Origin: Kwoniella bestiolae CBS 10118
Lineage: Eukaryota > Basidiomycota > Tremellomycetes > Tremellales > Cryptococcaceae
Direction of reading: 5' to 3'
Assembly: GCF_000512585.2 (NCBI RefSeq)
Contig: NC_089241.1
Span: 7,520,001-7,584,000, forward strand
DNA: 64,000 bases
Shown here: positions 38,201 to 50,603 of the stretch, one piece after another
How the letters are laid out: each line of letters begins with the position of its first letter
How positions within the stretch are numbered: the stretch's first letter is position 1
Translations under genes and position numbers: made by a program
The notes under the pieces: model-generated
What the model was told of the DNA's origin: nothing
What the model saw: only the letters and a program-made list of their open reading frames with translations
Database searches by the model: none

Positions 38201-41200
38201 CACAGATTTCAATTGTCTACGACAGCAAAAACCAGTACGCAGTATACGATGGACCCACCTCGACGCAAGTACATTAGCAATCTCGTCCCTCGACACACTG
38301 TCAACAACCCTATCCAACCAAGCCTTGGGCGTCTCTTCATCCTGCCTTTGAGAAACCTGCTTGATCATCGAATTTGACATCGCGGTGATACTTCCAGTCG
38401 AAGGTCGGGGACTAGTGCCCGGACTCAAAAAGCCATTAGTATTTGATCCGGACGTATCTTCCCATCCCACAACCCCAGTGGAGGAAGACATTGAACCGCT
38501 CGATCTAGCCGGCAAAGGGAAGAGCGAAGACGAAGTTTTAGGGGATGAAGGACCGGAGGAACCTGAGCCGAATAACCCATTGGATATCCTATGTATTGTT
38601 CCGGGACGTCTACGAGGTGGGGTAGCAGCGATGGGGAAAAGGTTCGGAGAAGATGGTCGGGGAGGCGCGAAGTGGTACGCGGTAGGAGCGAGGGATATGG
38701 TCGATGCTCGAACTCTATTCTTTCGTTGGGCTTTGGTCTCCTGGGTATTCGATCCGGATCCGAGGGACGCAATGGAGGGTGTGAAAGATGTTCTGGGCGA
38801 TCGAGTCTGTTCTTCCGCGCCGCCAGGTCCAGGTCGGACATTATCGTCGCCTATGGACCTACCTCTGAACGCACCAGATGAAGCCATCGAGGAAGATGAG
38901 GTGGAAGGTCTCATCCTCTGGCTTCTACCCATTTCACCCGCCGGGCCCGAGGGAATATTTCCAAATTCGTCGATCTCCGCTCCAGAGTTGTAGGTCCCCT
39001 TTCCTAGAAGACTACTACTCCTACTCCTATTGGTCGATTTCGAGAAAACACTTTTCATCCTACCTAGTATCGCTGAATTACCAGAATTGGATCTTTCGCC
39101 TAATTTGGGTCTTGAAGGCGTTCGAGGCGAGGCAGATAGGGATAATGATGGAGATTGGCTATTAGGTGTAGTAGGTCGAGGTAATGGTAAGTGAGGGTTG
39201 GAAGATTGAGGGACAAGTTTCTGAGGTGGAAGAGGTGCGTCGGACCATGATCTGACTCTACCTTCTCTGAATGTTGGTGGAGCCTTTAAGGGTGCTTGAG
39301 TGGGTGGTAAGCTTTGTTCAGGGAGGGGATCGAGTGGAGATGAGATAGATGATCTAGAAGAATTGTGTCGTTCAGCTCCATCCATCCATGGTCTCCGTCC
39401 AGGACCCCAATTACTCCCTTCAGCTTCGGGCGTACTGAACAGAACTTCCGCTTCTTCCTTCTCGCTTTGAGGGGTTGATACCCACGGTCCACTGCCAGGT
39501 ATGAAAGGTGATATGGGATCGTGAGCGGGGAGGTTCAAGGATGATTCGGACGATTGAGCTGTTATGTTCCGCATCCCGGCATTGGGAATTGCCATAGGAA
39601 CCACTTGTACAGAGAGCGGCTCAGACTCGTCATCAGTCGTTCTGGCCGAGGACCGTCGTGTGAAAATACTGGATATTTTGCTTGGGCCGGGTGCAGGCAG
39701 TGGGGCAGCTGTGGAAGGTGAGAGCTTTTGCTGAGACCTTCTCGGAGTAGGTTGTTGGGATCCCGGGATGGAATCTCCATTTCTCGGCGGCTCAAGACTT
39801 TCTCTGCTGTGCCCTTGAGTCTGCTGCTCGGCAGTGATATCTCCTGGACCATCACCAGGTAAGGTACCATCCCCGCCTTGAGCTTTCATCTGAGCCTCGG
39901 AAGTCTTCCGTCTGACAGTCTTCCTTACTCCCAGCCATTCCAGCACTCCACCAGATTTACTAGCGCTCTCACTCAAACCACTGTTGCTTTGTTCAGGTGC
40001 AGGCAATGGTTCCTCCATTTTCGCATTTTGCGGTATGGGAGGTGATCTACCAAAGAATCCAGATAGACTCCTAGCTCTTCGAACAACCTTTCTCTTCTCT
40101 TCTTGTTGCTGGGGTGATTCATCTGGCTTCTCAGGTAGACCATCAGGTTCCACAAAAGCTATCTTTGGTATTGGACTGGGAGTACGCGAGGGGAAGGGAG
40201 AAGATACAGATTGAGGTTTTGAGGGGACAGGTGGAGGAGGAGGAGATTCGGTGTTGGGTCTTGAAGAGGGTAATAATGCTGAGGGTAAACCCAGACCTAT
40301 CCTTGATCCTGCGACAGGGGTAGTATTCGGGTTGGGGGAATTACTATGCGATCGTTTACTCTGGGTTGAAGGTATGGGTGGTACTCTTGAATGTCCAGTT
40401 GCAGACCTGCTTCTTCTCTGAGTTAGTAGCGGTTTCTTCGGTGTCTTGGACAATTTCCTCGGACTACTTGGAGTGACTACTATACCTCGAGGTAATTCAG
40501 GTGGTTTCATGGAAGAAGAAGAATTTTTGGAAGGTAAGGGTGGTAAGGGACGGTCGAAATCTACTGGAATGGGAGGTTGGGATTTATCTATCTGTAGAGA
40601 TAGGACTCTGGCCGAGGGGGAGTACGATGAAGATGGTCTTGATGAGGTGCGCGGGTGGATATCAGGTCTCTGATGATTTTTCAAGGACGAGGAGGATGAT
40701 CTAGGAGTAGCGGTTTTGGGAGGTATTGAGGATGGGTCAGGGGGTGAAAAGGGGTCGCGATCGCTTGCTGTGCGTGAGAACGTTCGTTGGCGGATTAAGG
40801 AAGGTTGGGGGTGGAACTGGTGGGGCTTTATAAGGGTTGGCTAAATCGTTAGCAGTCAGTCTTATGAAGAGAACGGACGACTCTTGCAAGAAGATTGAAC
40901 AGACTCACCGTCTCTTCTCCATCCATATTCACTTTCACCGTCCGTTCAGACGTAGATCTCGGAGTCTGCTGATTACTCCCACTCCCACCCAGATCCTGCA
41001 TCCTCATAACTTCAAACTCCTCATTCTCGCCCTTTGATTTCCTCTTCTTCTTCTTCACCGTCTTCTCAGGATCTCCATCTATAGTCAAGAGTTCCTCCTC
41101 ATCTTTACCGTGTCTGTCTTCCTCGAAAGACTCCCTTCCTTTACCTTTCTCATTGCTGACTACCTTCTCCAAGTGCACCTCCTCCCTATTAGACCTGATA

Positions 41201-41433
41201 CTACTGGTGCTCCTCCTACGATCCTTCTTCGTTGGCGAAGCAGTATCATTGGAGCTACTGCTACCGGTGATGATACTCGGCGAACCGAGGCCGAGGCCAA
41301 ACCATGATCTCCTTTTCACAGATTTCGAAGTACTTGGTGGAGTCGCGGGAGGGGGATCAGGTATAGGTCGGGTGGGAACCAATGGCTTAGGACGGGGTTG
41401 AGAAGGTCCAGCTTCTGCGTCGGAAGTGTCCAT
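35228..41433 (-). CDS. Sec7-PH Arf guanine nucleotide exchange factor (Syt1/EFA6-like)
   Basis: Seven exons (40909-41433, 38259-40840, 37958-38154, 37205-37831, 36881-37131, 36211-36804, 35228-36145; minus strand) give 1897 residues. About 1000 N-terminal residues are Ser/Pro/Arg-rich and disordered. A Sec7 domain follows from about 1010: LRRLLMHMSLPKETQQ carries the catalytic glutamic finger (E1075), and FSMMMLHTDAFNKSNKNKM is motif 2 (LHTDAFN at 1114-1120). A PH domain lies at about 1320-1432 (KWKSWSVILTSSQLLFF, then a C-terminal helix with EMNEWISLMNYAS). A helical region follows (TPFQRSTRDKISSS, LKLWIRVLEHE), then a disordered tail. Sec7-PH-helical order fits plasma-membrane or endosomal Arf-GEFs of the EFA6/Syt1 kind. 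Large disordered flanks fit phosphoregulation. The catalytic residue is intact, so it is probably active. Confidence 0.92.
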
Positions 41434-42266
41434 GTTGACCGAGATCTATTGGGTGGAGATAATTGTCGAAGTCATTGAATGGTAATGGAGATATTGTCTC
41501 TGCCTATATGTGATACATTGGATTACTTTGTCGATGCTTGGTTGTGTCTTCGGATTCGTCTATGATGCTGTTTTCGTGATCTATGCCTTTCTATCTTGTG
41601 CTACTGAGGTAACGACGAGATGGTTATGAATTGATTTTTGCATTCGTGGTACGAGAGTGATATATGAGTGGTGGTTGTTGCGCGTCCGTCGGTCGATCCC
41701 GTATCCCGTAGTTAGTTACATAAAAGACAAAGAACAGGTGGTAGACCTGTCAATCCGTGTATCACTGTGTCATCAACCAAATAGTGAAATACGAATGCTC
41801 TTCATGTTCATATTGTTGTTACGCCGTTGCATCGCATCTCATCTCATCTCGCTGTTTGCATGCATCAGACTGTCCCATCACACTGCACTGCGAGAACACT
41901 GCCATCAATTATTGATTATTCCACCTCCGTATCTCACGGTGTCATTATACTGTAACCACGTGCAACAACAAAAGGCCTGGACTCTTACATGATATGTGTC
42001 AACGTCATGAGATTGAGGGTAACAAGCTTGATCCTGATACCAAAATCCCAGATGATGAATGATTACGTTATCAACCAGATCCAGATCCGAGTCGAGTTGG
42101 TAATCCGTCGGAATAGATGGCCAAGATAACCGAAGATGAAGGTCATGGATGGATCCAGGTAAGATTACTTTATCTACCTGCATCTCGCATCATTCTTTCT
42201 AGATAACTCACTCTGAAGCTCTGAACTATTCACAGAGGGGGTGTGTAAGTAGGGTGGCAAGTCAAC
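41434..42266. promoter_or_regulatory. Divergent promoter, Sec7 / thioesterase genes
   Basis: About 0.83 kb. Within it, an ATG at 42117 opens a 14-codon frame followed by a good donor (CAG then GTAAGA) and an acceptor at about 42234 (TTCACAG), so the thioesterase leader is probably spliced and may carry an upstream ORF. ATCTCATCTC-type and CATCA repeats occur at about 41820-41880. No independent gene is supported. Confidence 0.45.
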
Positions 42267-43165
42267 ATGGCGTGTCTCAAATTCCTGCAAAAGGTGAGCT
42301 ACCTCAACGCAGTACTTCTGTTACTTCTGTACTTGTACATCAGCTGACATGGTCCGCAGGCGTGGTCAACGACCTTATCCAAAGGCGGTATGTCCGATAT
42401 GATCAGCAACCCGTAACGAGATTACTGATGATTGACCGCATGCCGGCTACATACAGGTCACGACTCCAACGTACTTTCATCGGTGAGCTATACACCACAT
42501 CAGTGAGAAAATAGCTCATGAGCCTGTGACCCAACGCAGCTCCGTCTCATCGAAGCTAGACCAAAGCACTTGAAAGGTGTATTCAAGATTGAGTCGAAAC
42601 ACCTGAACAACCATGGGGTGGGTGATACCATCAAAGTCCATTAGGTTAGAACTGACTCGACCACTGTCTACTATACTCTGATATCATGAGATAGACGATC
42701 CACGGCGGAGTGATCCTCTCAGTAAGTCCCCAACCATCCAAAAACAATACAGCTATACCTGTACTGACATTCACAAAGCTCACAGACACCCTAACCTCTC
42801 TATCCCTCTCCACCCTCGGTTTTCCCCCACCAACAGGCGTATCAGTAAACATTTCCACCGAATTTGTCCGACCAGGTGGAAAAGAGGGCGATAACCTGAT
42901 ATGTATAGGTACTGTCGAGCAGTGTGGACGTAACCTCGCTTATACGCGGTGCGAGTTTTACACTCCCAAGTCATTGTCATCCACTTCTACAGTTACCGAT
43001 CCAGCAGCTGTAGCAGGGGGAGAAGAAGGGGGGATTGGTAAATTGGTGGCTTATGGGAGCCAAACGAAGTTTATGGGTGGGTGGAGTAGGCAGACTGGGT
43101 TTAGTGAGGATGGGGTGGAGGAGGTGGGATCAGGCCTGGACGGAGGAGAGAAAGCAAAGTTATAG
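42267..43165 (+). CDS. Hotdog-fold thioesterase (PaaI/ACOT13-like)
   Basis: Six exons (42267-42293, 42360-42387, 42457-42482, 42540-42617, 42695-42721, 42779-43165) give 190 residues. Members hydrolyse acyl-CoA thioesters, in mitochondria for ACOT13. The spliced product reads SKGGHDSNVLSSLRLIEARP, FKIESKHLNNHG, then the family core TIHGGVILSLTDTLTSL, with the HGG and downstream Asp used in catalysis, and VSVNISTEFVRPG. The first four exons are only 26-78 nt each. The last intron (57 nt, 42722-42778) is in frame and stop-free. The start ATG follows an in-frame stop at 42246-42248. The C-terminal 45 residues are Gly-rich and variable. Substrate cannot be inferred. Confidence 0.85.
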
Positions 43166-43504
43166 ATTAGATTGATCAACCTTTGTCTGAGGGTTTGTAA
43201 AGCAGACTGAACCCTTTCAGTGGATCGCGTGATGATTGTGAAAGTCACGACGTGCTACTATATAGAACGTTGATGATGATCACGGATTCCTCTTCAGAAT
43301 GTATATAGGATAGAACATGGGAATATCTCACATGTAATCTAGAATACAATATATACGTATAGATCTAAATCAAAGACAACATGATGATATGCTATATACA
43401 ATAACCATAATTCATAAAGAATCGTCAACAAAGTAACACATAATGATGCTAGGTATACAAAAGCGTGAAAATGACAATGATCATTGGTATCCCACACGAA
43501 TCAC
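43166..43504. other. Convergent spacer, thioesterase / SIM-protein genes
   Basis: 339 AT-rich bases between two 3' ends with TATATA/ATACA tracts. No gene is seen. Confidence 0.5.
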
Positions 43505-46500
43505 TCATCCCAAAAGCATCTCCACATCCTCTCCTTCGCCCTTCCCACTCCCACTCCCACTATCATTAGAATCCTTCTTCTCCATCGTGACCCCTCCCAG
43601 TCCCCCTTCCCGCAATTCATTCGAATCATTCTTCTCCACCAACACCCCTCTCGTCACCTCATCCTGAAGACCTTTCTTCTCCAGAACTGCTCCTCCACCT
43701 CCAACCTTGCCCTCATCTCTCTGCGAATCTGTCTTTTCTCTCTTCACGCTGAAATCCAACCGGGTCTGCCCCTTACTCCCCACTTTGAGTCCCTTACCCA
43801 ACCTCCTCGCTCTGACCCGTTTCTTGTTAGCCAACGATAATGTCAGACGGGCAATTTCGTACAACTGATGAAGACGAGCTTTAACAGTAGATTTGAGAGT
43901 CCCATTCGATTGGTCAGCTATGATCGTAAAGGTGACAGCATCAGCATAAAACCCAAGGCGAGAATGGAAGCAACAAGCAGTCAACCTCAAAATAATTGAG
44001 TAGTGATAGCCAACCCCCACTCACATATCAAATCCCTAATCCTCCTCAACCCTTCCCGAACCCTCTCAATCTCACATTCCATCATAATATCCTTTATTGA
44101 CTTATTCCCAAAAGCCCCTGTCGTGGCGGTATCTCCAAAATCCATACCCAATTCTTCAAGGAGAGTATCGATATCTGACACCGAGCCATAAAGGAACGTG
44201 ATCAGGTGATTTATCTCGTACCAATCCGGTTCGGTCTTATCGTCGGTTTGAGGATCTATGATGATTGAGAGGTTCCCGATTGATGAGAGTAAATAAGGGA
44301 TTGGAGGAACTGATGGGGTTTTATCCTGCCAATCGAACGTATTAGTGTTGCTCCTATTGGGCGTGCAGATGGACCATAGATGGGATGGACTCACCATCTG
44401 CTCCACCTTGATCAAAGTTCCGGGTAAGAGCCATTCAACAGCCAACCACCTGTATATCAACCTACACTCCCTACTCTTCTGAGCGAGTGAATCAAGGATC
44501 GCTACTTTCACAGCGTTTGTGTAGATAGCAGACGATGTCACGATTGATCGAGCGATAGTATGAACGAATCGATTCACCTGTTCAGAATCACAATCAGCTA
44601 ATTGGCTGCGAGGAGCAGGCGGAGCCATGGACAAAGCTGGACTTACATCATCAGCATCACTGAACAGGCGGATCAAGAGGACTTGTACAGTATCGTTTAT
44701 CGTGCGCTTCAGGGCTGAAGAGGTGGTATTGTCGATAGAAAGTAGAAGAAGGATGGGTATCCATTGCAGATCAGTAGTCGCATCGATGGATCCAGTCTCC
44801 TTTTCGCCCTTTGATCTGTGAATGAGACTATGAGCAACTTGGTATGTACACATCAGGTACCTCATCTACACTCACTTGTTGACAGTCACAAGTATTCGAC
44901 ACACCATCCCACAAGCTTCTTCCCTCCCTGTCGTCACACCTTTCCCATTATCAACCTGATCTATCTCCACCTTGGAAGCCAAAGTAGACAGGATCGACCT
45001 GCGTGCACCCAGATCACATAAGAGCTTTATTCCAGATTGCAAGAAAGTCTGCACATCCTCCTGCTGCAGGTAATTTTTAGTTTGGACCAAGTCGATAAAT
45101 CGACTACGGGCAAATGCGGACCAACGAGGATCAGACGAGGAGATAGCTATGTCCACTGAACTTTAGCATACACGCTCCAATCCGTTTGATTTGTCGGTAT
45201 AACGAGTATATGAAAACCCACCATTGACGAATAACTCATTTGCCAACTCCCTCTTCCCATTCTCAACAAAGCTCAACACACCTGACGAAACGATATTACC
45301 CAGACTCTCCAGATCGGGATCAGGCAGTTGAGTCATCTCGCAGATCAACTGGAGTATAGGATCCTCCGAGGCAATTTTAAAGGGAATGACCTTCATTTGA
45401 TCCTTGATATCAGGCTGAATACCAAAATCAGCTGACTCGTCCCTATCAAAAAAGTGAAGCGAGACATTAAAATAACTGACTCGTAATGGATCAACTTCCC
45501 AGAACCCCTCCCAGTCCAATCCCTCCTTCTCAGCAGGAGTAACCATAATACTAGCCTTCGCATCCCTTATCAAACCCTCATCTACCCCCACTCCACCCCG
45601 CCTAAGCGAATCCACCAGATCATTGAAATTTCTTTCCTCCTCCTGAGCCAAACTTAGATCTCCCTCTAACCCAAATGAGTGATCCAGATCCACATCCATC
45701 TCATCCAACGAGCCACCATCCTCATCATCATCCAAATCAGAAAGCGGTGAATCACTCCCACTATCAGGCGTAGGATAGGCTCCACTACTCCGACGATCTT
45801 TGAGGAACTCATCAATATCTTTGTTCTTTTTAATCCCTCTTACTATCTTCGCAAATTCCTTATTCTCAAGCTTCTGTATCTCAAGTTTCTCAGCTTGGGC
45901 GAACCGTTCTATAGCTTCCAATTTTGCTTTTCGTCGTGCGGCTTTTTCGCTCTCGATCTTGGCTTTGCGAAGTTGTTGGCGCGAGAGGATGGCAGATTTC
46001 ATATTGGGTTTGATAGGTGACTTGACGATGGGTTTGGACGAGGCGATATTACTGTATTAGCAGTCAGTCAGCTTCTGGATAATCCATGCCCACACTACAA
46101 CATAAGTGACAGCAAAGAGATGCGGTACGATACTCACTCAAAGAATCCATCCAGGTCACCTCCCCCATCCTCTTCCTCCCTCTCATCCCCATTACCCCCA
46201 CCCACCAGATCTTTCAACCCATCTTCCAACTGCCTTTCCCTCTCCCTCTCCTCCTCCTTCTCTTTCTCTTCCTGTGCGCGCTGCTCTTCGAAAAACTGAT
46301 CGTACCTCTCGGAGATATTCCGGCGTTTGCGCGATTCAGTAGGTGAGGAAGAAGGGTGGGGTCGTTTTTGGGATGATCGAGGGGTGGTAGGTGGAGATGC
46401 ACGAGTTTGAGAGGAAGAAGGGAGTTTGGTTTGAAGAATTGAGGACTGCTTGGTAGGACTTTTATGGACCGGGTTTGAGGGTGATAATGCTAGAGCTGGA

Positions 46501-48782
46501 TTCGAAGGTATCTCTTCCTTCAATGCATTTGACCCATCTTCAACCGTATGCTCGTCCGAACCTTTCGCAGAGCCCTCATCATCACTCGCGGCCCAATCGA
46601 AATCGGCAAAATCGGCAAGCTGTCACGCAGATCAACACGTATTTCTCAGATACACATTGAGATGGAGGTTACGCACTATATCCTCGATATCGACTTTGGT
46701 CTCTGCATCGACGTCTGTCTCCTTCTCCTTTTCCTGATCCTTCTCCTTCTCCTCAGATTTTGGCGAATCAGCGTTATCTTTCTTCGGAGTGATTACGCCA
46801 GAAACGGGCGTCTCATCCCCAAATAATCTAGGAAACGGTCTACCTTTGATCGGGCTGGCACTAAGCGATTTAACAGGGGAAGGTTTATATGAACTTTCCT
46901 TCTGGTCACTTCTCTTATTCTTTGAAGAGGGGGACGAAGAGGGACTAGAAAGGGGAGTAAGTGAGGAGGAGGTCGAACTTGACGTTCTTGAAATGATTCC
47001 GTTCTGTTGATTCTGAGGGGTGGTGTTCGGTTTGATAGGTGCATGTTTGGAGGTAGAAGTATGGTTGGGAGGAACTTTATTTGATGACGCTTTCTGGGAA
47101 GAAGTGATATTTCTTCGTTTCTCCTTCTTCTCCTTATCATCCCTCTTCTTCGACCCTCCAGCAGAATGGGTACTTTCCGTTCTAGGCCAATCATTCATAT
47201 CAGCGTCGATGGCAGGTAAAGTATATGCACCAGGTTTAGGTCTTTCTCTCGATGGTTTTCGAGTCTGCTCTGTACCAGGTTGAAGATGGATATGTGGTCG
47301 ATATGGCAGTTCTTCCTCGTTATGCTTGGGAGGAAAGTGCTTGGACTTGACTGGTGAATGGGTAGGTCTGGATGGGCCAGCCTCAGAATTGGGTCTAGGT
47401 ACGAAGAAGTTCTGAGGGGTGGTTTTGATGAGATTTTGTTGGGTGAGAGGCTTTGTAGGAGTTTTGGGTCTGATGTGTGCGTTCGTCGATGTTGCCTCAG
47501 ATTGAGCAGGAGGATGTGTCTGCTTTGACTGTGATGATGAAGCGATGGTAGGCTTTGGAGGTGACTCAGCAACCGAAGGAAGAGGGATGGTTTTCTTCAA
47601 TGGCGATTCATTCTTCACTCTATTCTGTGATCCTGAACCAGACCCAGATGATAAAGCTAAAGATTCCCTTGAAATTGACCTCTTCATCTTCATAGGCTCC
47701 CAATTCATACGAGACATAGGTGTAGTCGTTCGAATCCTTGAGGGAGAGCCCTCTTGAGATTTGGCCTTTGTATTTTCATTGAGTGGTCTCTGCCTTTCTC
47801 TCTCCGCTATTCTCGCTTCCCATTCAGCCGTCGAACCGGGTCTAGTCATCACAGGTTGCGCGATCATCTTCTTTTGCTTTCCGGGGGAAGATGATATGGC
47901 CCTTTCCGATTTGATGATGGAAGATGAGCGTTGATTGGATGGGAGGTTTATAGAGTTAGAGGAGGTTGATTTGGCTAATCTGCGTTTGGGGAAGGTAGTG
48001 GGTTGTGAAGAGGACGAGGACATTTTGGATGAAGTACGAGCATTATCTGTTGTGTTGTTCACACTGAGATTGCCGTCATTGATGGGATGGAGTGGTTTAG
48101 GGTGGACCACAGGTGAGGTTGATGCCGAAGAGTTGAAACGTATATCGATAGCTTCGTGTCTATGTAGTCCTCTTGAAGTGCTTGGTTTATTCGGCGAGAG
48201 GTATGGACTTTTGGTTCGAAGTGATTGACTAGATGATGATCTTCCATTTTGAGGGTGAGGGTTTAGTGGTGTTGATTTTGAATATCCAGGATGGAAGGAA
48301 GGTGATCTCTTATTGCTATTTCCATTTACCATCTCAGGCTTATATCTTCCTTTCCCCTTTCCCTTATCTCTCGAAGATATAGGTACACCATTCTTATCTA
48401 CCATGATGATAGGTCCGGAACTACTCCCCTGCGATACTGCTCTATTCATCTCCTCCTCCTCATCCGTATCTGTCAAAGTCAAATCTATAGGTTCGGTCTG
48501 CTTTCCTTTTCCTTTGTCTCGTTTGTTTATGGTCAAATCAATAGCTTCAGAGGGGCGGTAGGTAGACGACCTTCTGATCCTAGATTGAGATCGGGGTTGG
48601 GAAGAAGAGGATTGGGATCTGGCTGCTTGAGAGCTAGTGGATCTGGACAAACCAGCTTCGACTACAGCGTGGGGTTGTGAAGCTCTACCGAGGTTGGTTG
48701 AGTGGTTGGAAGGTGATTTTTCTATATGTTGATAAGGTGAGAAGGGGTAAGGTGATCTCGACGGTCCAGGTGGACCTGACAT
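43505..48782 (-). CDS. Long disordered protein with SUMO-interacting motifs; possible Nse6/SLF2-like SMC5/6 cofactor
   Basis: Eight exons (46677-48782, 46138-46619, 45222-46051, 44876-45155, 44647-44815, 44395-44577, 44025-44325, 43505-43917; minus strand) give 1587 residues. The first 700 residues are Ser/Pro/Lys-rich. They hold two hydrophobic-acidic SIM-like motifs, EAIDLTI (about 79-85) and PIDLTLTDTDEEEE (about 98-111). The central part has DFADFDWAASDDE and a Glu/Arg coiled coil (about 800-940). The last 500 residues are folded and helical (LLCDLGARRSILSTLASKVE, WIPILLLLSIDNTTSSALKR, RLIYRWLAVEWLLPG), ending in a basic tail with QTRLDFSVKR. The architecture recalls the CANIN region of Nse6/SLF2 proteins, but I cannot confirm homology by eye. 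Function is therefore tentative; a DNA-repair or SUMO-linked nuclear role is inferred. The model itself is solid (all phases match). Confidence 0.75.
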
Positions 48783-49304
48783 GGTTGTTCCCTCTCCTCG
48801 TAGGATGATTACGTTGAATAGGGTCGAACAGGGAGATGCACCAACATCACGAATATCACGAATATCACGAATGTGGTTGACTGGACTGGACTACAACTAA
48901 ACATCGAAATAAATCAACGATAACTCATCTCACTCCCTCCACCCTCGTGTCTTCCTCGTGAAACATCAGACCGAAGACTACGCGACTAACCTTTGTGCCA
49001 AGTGCCACATGAAGGGGTTATCCGATAAATCCGAATATACGAGAATGAGTGGCAAATAGAAAATAGGAAATACACCCGCATGTAGGGCTTGCCATGACTA
49101 TGACGCAATTATACAGTGAACTGGCAGTAAGCAGTAACGAGGTCAAGTGAAGGAAAGTAAACTTACCTAGCTGGGATACAACATCATCACATATCAAAGA
49201 GACATCTTTCCATATCTCACTTTCATATTTATCATTGTACATTCCTATAACATCAACCTCATCTTATAACTTACATCCCCAGCCTAGCACCAATCACCAC
49301 CACC
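48783..49304. promoter_or_regulatory. Bidirectional promoter, SIM-protein / OM14-like genes
   Basis: A 522-base divergent region with a perfect 9-base triplicate (48846-48872), a TATTTA-rich stretch at about 49230 and a pyrimidine-rich leader before the OM14-like start. No gene is supported. Confidence 0.45.
48846..48872 (+). repeat. Triplicated ATCACGAAT
   Basis: Three perfect head-to-tail copies of a 9-base unit, 64-90 bases upstream of the SIM-protein start codon. It could be a small tandem duplication or a clustered binding site. Confidence 0.9.
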
Positions 49305-50603
49305 ATGTCTTACGCATCTGTAGCCAGCCACAACAGTAAGTTAACCATGTACTCATACTTCTTCTCACGCGACCTGTACTGATATTCATGGTGGTACCTT
49401 CCAGTCCCATTCGGTGAAATGCCAAAACCCGACCAAAACCTTGCCGAAGGTCACTTCTCAGGTGAGACCGAGGCTCACAACAATGTCGACTCGAAGGTGA
49501 GTCACTCTCCTTCTAATCCCTTCCCTTCTCTTTTTCTTGTATCAGGCAGAGCGCTGACAATCTGTCTTCTAACACATAGGTAAACGTCCTCCCAGCCGGT
49601 TCAGACCCCAATCATCCCGATATTGAACCCACTCAACCAACCGCACCCATCAGCGTAGAACTTCACCCTGCACCAGAGTACGAGCCATCCACTTCTGAGA
49701 GTGCTCCCAAACCTCTTCCCACTCCTACGAAGAACAGCGTAGACTTGCCAGAGAGCGGAGCAGAGTTTGAGAAGAAGGCTGAAAAGGCCGAGAAGAAGGT
49801 CAAGGAGGTTGAGAAGAAGGCTGAGAAGAAGGGACACGAGTACAGCAAGAAAGCTAAGGTCAGTTTATTGCCCTTCCATTCACGGTGTTCAGCTGTCCTG
49901 GCATGTAGTCTCTTCTTAGTGACTGATGGCTGATTTTTGGGTGCAAACTATAGGACGAACTTCACAAAGCTGAATCTGCCCTTGGTCCATACTGGGACAA
50001 GACCAAGGACGTCGTCCTTAGACCTGGTACTCTCGGTGGTCTTTTGGGTGTTGGTAAGTTAGCTTTCGGGATCGCGAAGTCGTAATTAGACAGCTAACGT
50101 GTGTCGCTTTACAGTTAACGTTGGTATCCTCGGTACCGCTGGTTACTTCGCCTACACCCGAAAAGATCAACCATGGGACAGACGAATCGTCGGTGGTGTC
50201 GCTGCTGGTATTGCTGGTCTGTTCGGTGCTGAAGGTTACCTCGCCGAATCGTACCTCCAAACTCCCGAGGGAAAGAAGGAAGCCGAAAGAGCTAAAGCTG
50301 AGGGATCTAAATTCTACCTCCAAGCCAAGGAAGTCATCTTACGACCTCAAGTCGCTGGTGGTCTTGTTGGTGCTGGTGGGTTCAGCTCTCTCTCAAAACA
50401 GATGCATAAGAACGATATACTGATGATCTGTGATAGTAAACGTCGCTATCCTCGGTGCTGTCGGTTACTTCAGTTACAAGAACTGGAACCAACCATGGGA
50501 CAGACGAACTGTATCTGCCGTCACTGTTGGTTTATTAGGTCTCTCAGGCTTGGAAGGTTACGCTGGTAAAGTCTACGCGGACAAGGAGCTCCCCAAGCAC
50601 TAA
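49305..50603 (+). CDS. OM14-type mitochondrial outer membrane protein with duplicated membrane module
   Basis: Six exons (49305-49335, 49405-49496, 49580-49858, 49954-50053, 50115-50375, 50437-50603) give 309 residues. It begins MSYASVASHN, as fungal OM14-C-terminal-domain proteins do. Residues 1-100 are Pro/Glu-rich. Residues 100-140 form a Lys/Glu helix (EKKAEKAEKKVKEVEKKAEK). Two copies of one module follow: residues about 145-214 and 231-301, each with a GG-L-x-G-x-VNV-x-IL-G-x-x-GYF-x-Y segment, QPWDRR, and a second hydrophobic helix ending in G-x-EGY. That makes four membrane helices in all. Yeast OM14 is an outer-membrane receptor for cytosolic ribosomes with porin contacts; that role here is inferred from family only. 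The introns at V168 and V255 lie at equivalent positions of the two copies. Confidence 0.88.

Noticed and set aside
38361..38993. 210-codon plus-strand frame
   Set aside because: Lies antisense to the Ser/Pro-rich exon 2 of the Sec7 gene. Long mirror frames are expected opposite low-complexity coding sequence, and it has no domain.
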